Shown: one piece after another, positions 61,145 through 64,000 of the stretch
Layout of the letters: every line of letters begins with the position of its first letter
Position numbering within the stretch: position 1 is the stretch's first letter
NCBI RefSeq assembly: GCF_029840925.1
Contig: NZ_JAOCDM010000004.1
Coordinates: forward strand, 43,689-107,688
DNA from: Pseudomonas sp. GD03858
GTDB lineage: Bacteria > Pseudomonadota > Gammaproteobacteria > Pseudomonadales > Pseudomonadaceae
DNA: 64,000 nucleotides
Direction: 5' to 3'
Position numbers and translations under genes: made by a program
Notes under the pieces: generated by a model
The model's database searches: none
Told to the model about the DNA's origin: nothing
What the model saw: the letters and a program-made list of their open reading frames with translations, nothing else

Positions 61145-63295
61145 TCACTGCGGCCGCTGCCCGTGCAATTGCTCGAGCACCGCGTCCAGGGCGCGCTCGA
61201 ACAGCGAGCCGGCATCGAGCAGGCGCACCTCGCCACGGCGCAGCGCCACGGCGAGCCCGGCGCGACTCCACTCGCGGACCTTCAGGCCGGTACGGTTGGC
61301 GAACACGATGCGATCGCTGCTGTCGATGCGCGCCACCAGCTTGCAGCGCAGCGGCTCGTCATCATCCAGCACCTCGACCCAGGTGCCGACGGGCAGGCGC
61401 TGCACCTGACGCAGGGCCGGATCCTGGTCGTCGAGCTGCAGGCATGGCCTCGGGGCGAGCTCATCGCTGACAGCCAGGACGATATCGTCCTGCACCAGCA
61501 CTTCGGGCAGATCATCGTCACCTTGCAGCGCCCCGCCACAGGCCCGCAGGTGCAACTGCTCCAGTTGCAGGAAAAAGTCGCGCGTGACCGCCGAGTCCAG
61601 CGCCACGCCCGCCAGGCCCTCGCGCAGGGCCTTGAGCAGGCTCGGTACCCGGGCCAGCAGACGGGATGGGTCCTGCTGCGGCGCGACGCTGGCGAGCAGC
61701 TCGTCCACCGTCGCCAGCGCCTCGTCCCATGCCGTGGAAGTATCGCCTTGCTTCAGCCAGGCCAGCAGCAGTACCTGGCTCCAGGCCTGTTCCAGCATCT
61801 GCACCAACGCACGCGGCAGCACCCGGCCGCGCAGACGCAGGTTCAGTTCGTGCTGTACCCGCTGGCGCGCCAGCAGCGCCCGCGCCCGGCCTTCCTCCGC
61901 GTCACGGGTGCGCTGTTCCAGCAACTCGCTGCGCCGCCGCTCGTCCTGGCTGAACGCCAGAAACTCCTCGAGCAGCTCGCTGAACAGTCCGCAGTCCTCG
62001 GAAAAGTCGTTGAGCAGACGCTGGACGATACGTTCCACCTGCAGGTGCAGACTGTCGCGCAGGCCTTCGGCGCTGTTCTCCCAACCGATCGCCACCGACG
62101 CGATCTCGTTGAGCAGGCGGCGCGCCGGGTGGCTGGCGCGGCTGAACACCCCCTTGTCGATGAGCGCCACCTTGAGCAGCGGGATCTGCAGGCGGCCGAT
62201 CAACGCCCGCAGGCTCGCGGGCAGGTTGGCGTCTGCCTGGATGAAGGCGAACAGCAGGTCCACCAGGTTGATCATGTCCTCGTCGCTGGTGGCGATGCGC
62301 CGACGCGTGCCACTGCGCACGCTGACCCGCAGCAGCAGCTGTTCGAGTTGCTGGCCGAGGTTGAAGTCGTCCGGCTCGCCGGGCGCCGGCACGTAGTGCT
62401 GCAGGTGGGTGAGCAGTCGCAGCAGGTCGCCACTGCTGATCGGCTGGGCCACGCCGACGGTATGCAGGCGCGGTGCCACGCGGCCCCGGGTTGGCGCCAG
62501 CAACGCCTGCAGGGAGGCGAAGAACGCCTGGCCGGCGCTGTCCGCCCCTGGCGCATGCAAGGCCGGATCAGTCGGCGTGCGCCGGGCGATGTCGCGTCGG
62601 TCCTCGGCGCGTCGACGCGGTGAGGGCTTGAGGTCGGGCAATACCCCGGCACTGGCCAGTAACTGGTTGGCTTCGCCATACAGCAAGTCGAGGTCACGCA
62701 GCACCGCGCGCTCGAACAGCTTGAGCAGCACCAGCTTGACGTTGGCGCCCACGCCCAGGCTGCGCCCGGCCTCGAGGAAATAGCCACACAGGCTGGCGGG
62801 ACCAAGCGGGTTGCGTGGCTCGTCCAGGGGCGTCTCGAGCAATGCGGCGAAACGCAGGTTCAGGTGCTCGAGCATGAAGCCATCGCGCGACAGCACCCGG
62901 TCGACCATGGCCTGCACCGCCACCGAGCGCTCCAGCGACACCCCGCCCTGGGCCAGCTGCGCACGGACCAGCGACGCCAGCGCATCGTTCTGCCCAATGC
63001 GGGCGAAGGCATCGTAGAAGGTATCGAGGAAGCCACGCTCGATGCTCTTGCGCTTGAGGCGCAGGTCGCGCATGGCTTCGAAGTAGAGGTTCTGGTCGAG
63101 ACGCCCACTGGCCTTGTCGGCCATCTCGAAGAGGGTGTCGTCGGCATTGTCGAACAACGCCTGCAAGCCCTGGCGCAGTTGCAGGGCAGCCTTGTCGCGC
63201 ACTTGCAGGAGCAGCACGGGAAGGCACGGCGAGGACGCGCGCGCGCCCCGGTCGAGGGTGGTCGCCAAGGGCACCACCTTGCCTTCTTTATGCAT
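61145..63295 (-). CDS. DUF1631 domain-containing protein
   Basis: A 716-residue cytosolic, mostly helical protein. The length and blocks such as ALFDNADDTLFEMADKA, FLDTFYDAFARIG and SDEDMINLVDLLFAFI fit DUF1631. The C-terminal part (LRCKLVARIDSSDRIVFANRTGLKVREWSRAGLAVALRRG) resembles a PilZ-like small barrel, but I see no full RxxxR c-di-GMP motif. Some databases mislabel the family thymidine phosphorylase. ATG 63295 is chosen because AAGGAG precedes it. The order nadC - DUF1631 - ampD is common in Pseudomonas as I recall. Function unknown. Confidence 0.82.
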   Translation of the reverse strand: MHKEGKVVPLATTLDRGARASSPCLPVLLLQVRDKAALQLRQGLQALFDNADDTLFEMADKASGRLDQNLYFEAMRDLRLKRKSIERGFLDTFYDAFARIGQNDALASLVRAQLAQGGVSLERSVAVQAMVDRVLSRDGFMLEHLNLRFAALLETPLDEPRNPLGPASLCGYFLEAGRSLGVGANVKLVLLKLFERAVLRDLDLLYGEANQLLASAGVLPDLKPSPRRRAEDRRDIARRTPTDPALHAPGADSAGQAFFASLQALLAPTRGRVAPRLHTVGVAQPISSGDLLRLLTHLQHYVPAPGEPDDFNLGQQLEQLLLRVSVRSGTRRRIATSDEDMINLVDLLFAFIQADANLPASLRALIGRLQIPLLKVALIDKGVFSRASHPARRLLNEIASVAIGWENSAEGLRDSLHLQVERIVQRLLNDFSEDCGLFSELLEEFLAFSQDERRRSELLEQRTRDAEEGRARALLARQRVQHELNLRLRGRVLPRALVQMLEQAWSQVLLLAWLKQGDTSTAWDEALATVDELLASVAPQQDPSRLLARVPSLLKALREGLAGVALDSAVTRDFFLQLEQLHLRACGGALQGDDDLPEVLVQDDIVLAVSDELAPRPCLQLDDQDPALRQVQRLPVGTWVEVLDDDEPLRCKLVARIDSSDRIVFANRTGLKVREWSRAGLAVALRRGEVRLLDAGSLFERALDAVLEQLHGQRPQ

Positions 63296-63505
63296 CCCGG
63301 ACTCCTTGCTGGATGTTGGTTGTTCGACTGGAAGGAAAATCGTCAAAGCTATGACGCCAAATACTGGGCGCCATTATCGGTGAAAAAAGTGACAGCTGCC
63401 AGCGCGTATTCGCACGCCCTGAACTGACACTGCAATCGCCAATCCGCTCGCGCGTCCCGACCAAAGGTCATCGGCCAGGCAGCTGTACACGCCGCCCCCC
63501 TGCCC

Positions 63506-63511
63506 TATAAT
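63506..63511 (+). promoter_or_regulatory. Candidate -10 element for nadC
   Basis: A perfect TATAAT lies 29 bases before the nadC ATG. No good -35 is seen at the usual distance, so activity is uncertain. Confidence 0.45.
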
Positions 63512-63539
63512 CGCCGCCACCTAGCTTGTGGAGCCGACC

Positions 63540-64000
63540 ATGCCGAACCTACGTCTCGCCGACCTGACCGCCGAAATCGAAGCCAACGTGCGCCGCGCGT
63601 TGCTGGAAGACATCGGCAGCGGCGACATCACCGCCCAGCTGATCCCGGCCGAGCGCCTGGCCAAGGCCACCATCATCACCCGCGAGGACTGCGTGGTCGC
63701 CGGCACCGCCTGGGTCGATGCGGTATTTCGCCAGCTCGACCCGCGAGTCGCGGTGCATTGGCAGGTGACCGATGGCGAGCGGGCCACGGCCAACCAGGCG
63801 CTGTTCCATCTTGAAGGCCCGGCACGCTCGCTGCTCAGCGGTGAGCGCACGGCGCTGAACTTCCTGCAGATGCTCTCGGGCGTGGCCACCCGCGCGCGTT
63901 TTCTGGCCGACCTGGTGGAGGGCACCCAGGTGCGCCTGCTCGACACCCGCAAGACCCTGCCGGGCCTGCGCCTGGCGCAGAAGTACGCGGTCACCTGCGG
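63540..64000 (+). CDS. nadC: Nicotinate-nucleotide pyrophosphorylase, 3' end outside window
   Basis: The first 153 codons of quinolinate phosphoribosyltransferase, which makes nicotinic acid mononucleotide from quinolinate and PRPP in NAD synthesis. The N-terminal domain ([47 protein letters not shown]) and the start of the barrel ([23 protein letters not shown]) are typical. The gene runs off the window edge. It is divergent from the DUF1631 gene. Confidence 0.96.
   Translation, partial: MPNLRLADLTAEIEANVRRALLEDIGSGDITAQLIPAERLAKATIITREDCVVAGTAWVDAVFRQLDPRVAVHWQVTDGERATANQALFHLEGPARSLLSGERTALNFLQMLSGVATRARFLADLVEGTQVRLLDTRKTLPGLRLAQKYAVTC

Overview
The window is high-GC chromosomal DNA of a Pseudomonas, most likely from the P. 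putida group. That placement rests on family recognition and remembered gene order, not on a search. The supporting blocks are cyoABCDE beside dsbB and a norR/hmp pair, fruBKA divergent from fruR(cra)-tatD, ampDE beside a DUF1631 gene and nadC, and many Pseudomonas-type REP palindromes between genes. I see no rRNA, tRNA, CRISPR array, prophage or intact insertion sequence.

Layout. 1-5042: the 3' part of mnmH (selU), a small LprI-like exported protein, a LysR regulator divergent from a YdcZ-type transporter, a membrane protein, a GNAT acetyltransferase and an overlapping DUF6124/DUF3077 pair. 5043-5894: non-coding and full of REP elements. 5895-21174: one very large minus-strand autotransporter gene. 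Its passenger holds about 40 beta-strand (PATR) repeats, and a single frame break at about 6990 separates it from its beta-barrel. 21545-24668: a YkgJ-type cysteine-cluster protein, alaC, and an orphan alpha/beta-hydrolase-like gene. 24802-29626: cyoABCDE, the cytochrome bo3 quinol oxidase and haem O synthase operon. 30187-34091: dsbB, then flavohaemoglobin hmp divergent from the NO-responsive activator norR, with two GT-N7-AC sites between them. 34262-37994: cheV, a small exported protein coupled to a second YkgJ-type protein, and a PAS-containing chemoreceptor.

38040-46735: a 166-bp fully palindromic MITE-like element, an RND pump (adaptor plus HAE1 transporter, no outer-membrane channel gene), a CusRS/CopRS-like two-component system whose two genes are split by a REP pair, a small exported protein and an OprD-type porin. 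47098-49526: a diguanylate cyclase, a PA2169/DUF2383-type stress protein and a DUF3820 protein. 49671-57292: the fructose PTS operon fruBKA (minus strand), divergent from fruR-tatD, with an exact FruR-type operator between them. 57500-64000: a second chemoreceptor, ampE-ampD, a DUF1631 protein and the 5' part of nadC.

Most of the window is core metabolism and respiration. The accessory-looking material is the giant autotransporter, the orphan hydrolase, the DUF6124/DUF3077 pair, the palindromic element and the repeat families. No clear new multi-gene system is evident. The strongest unusual signals are the frame-broken giant autotransporter with a 1,299-bp higher-order repeat, the 166-bp palindrome, and the repeated composite REP element.
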